Shown here one piece after another: positions 42,539-43,576 of a DNA stretch of 43,576 bases. Made by a program: the position numbers and the translations under genes. The stretch is from contig NZ_MSIE01000017.1 of the NCBI RefSeq assembly GCF_001921205.1, positions 1-43,576 of the forward strand. Direction: 5' to 3'. Below the pieces are notes generated by a model that was not told the origin of the DNA, ran no database searches, and saw nothing but the letters and a program-made list of their open reading frames with translations. The DNA comes from Actinophytocola xanthii. GTDB lineage: Bacteria; Actinomycetota; Actinomycetes; Mycobacteriales; Pseudonocardiaceae. Each line of letters opens with the position of its first letter. Positions within the stretch are counted from its first letter, which is position 1.

Positions 42539-43576
42539 TCACAGGAGCACAGCCGTCATGCCGCCCCAGCCGTGGCTGACCTTGGTGTTCGAGCGCCAGG
42601 TGGCTTCGCCGTTCACGGAGCCGGAGTGCGGGTAGAGCAGCAGGTCACCCGACTGGGTGCGACCGACGAGGTCCGACCAGCCGTCACCGGTGACGTCGGC
42701 GAGCAGGATCGCGGTCATCCCGCCCCAGCCGTGGCTGACCTTGGTCGGGTTCCACCAGGTGGACTCGCCGTTCACCGAACCGGAGTGCGGGTACATCAAC
42801 AGGTCACCCGAGGCCGTCCGCCCGATCAGGTCGCGGCGCCCGTCGCCGGTGACGTCGTCGAGCATCATCGCGGTCATGCCGCCCCAGCCGTGGCTGACCT
42901 TGGTCGGGGTCCACCAGGTGGCCTCGCCGTTCACGGAACCGGAGTGCGGGTAGAGCAGCAGGTCACCCGACTCGGTGCGACCGACGAGGTCCGAGTAGCC
43001 GTCACCGGTGACGTCGCCGAGCAGCATCGCGGTCATGCCGCCCCAGCCGTGGCTGACCTTGGTCGGGTTCCACCAGGTGGACTCGCCGTTCACCGAACCG
43101 GAGTGCGGGTACATCAACAGGTCACCCGAGGCCGTCCGCCCGATCAGGTCGGGGCGCCCGTCGCCGGTGACGTCGCCAAGCAGGATCGAGGTCATGCCGC
43201 CCCATCCGTGGCTGACCTTGGTCGGGTTCCACCAGGTGCCCTCGCCGTTCACGGAACCGGAGTGCGGGTAGAGCAGCAGGTCGCCCGAGGCGGTGCGGGC
43301 GACGATGTCCTTGTGCCCGTCGCCGGTGACGTCGCCGAGCATCATCGCGGTCATGCCGCCCCAGCCGTGGCCGACCTTGGTCTGGGTCCACCACGTGGAC
43401 TCGCCGTTGACCGTGCCGGAGTGCGGGTAGAGCAGTAGGTCGCCCGATTCGGTCCGCCCGAGCAGGTCCGACTTCCCATCGCCGGTCACGTCGCCGAGCA
43501 GGACCGCTGTCATGCCGCCCCAGCCGTGGCTGACCTTGGTGTTCGACCGCCAGGTGGCTTCGCCGTTGACCGTGCC
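42539..43576 (-). CDS. FG-GAP repeat protein, partial (continues beyond right edge)
   Basis: At least 345 codons in the window, frame open to 43576. Six full 53-residue repeats (D-V-T-G-D-G-x-x-D-L-x-x-R-T) end at a TGA at 42539. The N-terminus, probably with signal and another domain, lies outside. Its last codons overlap the alternative GTG of the next FG-GAP gene, and the two share repeat sequence, so they arose by duplication. Confidence 0.85.
   Translation of the reverse strand, partial: GTVNGEATWRSNTKVSHGWGGMTAVLLGDVTGDGKSDLLGRTESGDLLLYPHSGTVNGESTWWTQTKVGHGWGGMTAMMLGDVTGDGHKDIVARTASGDLLLYPHSGSVNGEGTWWNPTKVSHGWGGMTSILLGDVTGDGRPDLIGRTASGDLLMYPHSGSVNGESTWWNPTKVSHGWGGMTAMLLGDVTGDGYSDLVGRTESGDLLLYPHSGSVNGEATWWTPTKVSHGWGGMTAMMLDDVTGDGRRDLIGRTASGDLLMYPHSGSVNGESTWWNPTKVSHGWGGMTAILLADVTGDGWSDLVGRTQSGDLLLYPHSGSVNGEATWRSNTKVSHGWGGMTAVLL

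Noticed and set aside
40842-42635. Long plus-strand open frame (597 codons) across the FG-GAP genes
   Set aside because: It is the antisense of the repetitive FG-GAP coding sequence. The minus-strand reading has signal peptide, domains and a terminator; the plus reading has none.

Overview
The window is high-GC actinomycete DNA. WhiJ-like XRE/DUF397 pairs, DUF6292, a CGNR protein, a mycothiol-type DinB protein, LAL regulators and many GTG/TTG starts all fit. A Pseudonocardiales host is my best guess, but this is inference only.

Left part (1-31190): a tRNA-anchored genomic island. The window opens inside the 3' half of a class II tRNA, probably tRNA-Ser(UGA). The same 45 bp recurs perfectly at 31146-31190, and a decayed copy lies at 21495-21546. 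Pieces of an integrase 3' end lie just beyond the first and last copies, so the site has been entered repeatedly. The core (1652-10182) is an actinomycete integrative and conjugative element (AICE). On the minus strand, one operon carries prim-pol, DUF3631 ATPase, excisionase and tyrosine integrase. A second carries two small proteins, a membrane (Spd/DUF2637-like) protein and an FtsK/TraB translocase. A GntR (KorSA-like) repressor is divergent, with an operator-rich intergenic region.

Cargo of the island: a nuclease-Schlafen (AlbA_2) fusion (479-1516); an HTH/TPR regulator and a phosphotransferase; a WhiJ-type XRE/DUF397 pair facing a run of small genes through a four-site operator; a PUA/EVE-like plus PD-(D/E)XK nuclease coupled to a MazG-like protein; a nuclease-NACHT protein of 1135 aa; then, after the decayed att, a secreted protein, a membrane-anchored protein, a translationally coupled triad (267 aa protein, XRE-ImmA/IrrE, 41 aa peptide), and a divergent module of a multipass membrane protein, a Cys-containing small protein and a TPR-CHAT protease. 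I read this as an anti-phage/conflict island on an AICE. The 21.5-31.2 kb block has no integrase of its own and resembles a cis-mobilisable element.

Right part (31191-43576): another integrase relic, a small secreted protein, a DUF6292-like protein, a CGNR regulator coupled to a tyrosine phosphatase, nested IS relics (IS701-like inside IS5-like), a serine hydrolase divergent from a large LuxR-family (LAL) regulator with a repeat-rich intergenic operator, a decayed RibD/dihydrofolate-reductase-like gene, a DinB/maleylpyruvate-isomerase-like protein, and two adjacent secreted FG-GAP repeat proteins built from 53-residue (159 bp) repeats. The second of these runs off the right edge.

All functions are read from sequence motifs by eye; no database search was run.
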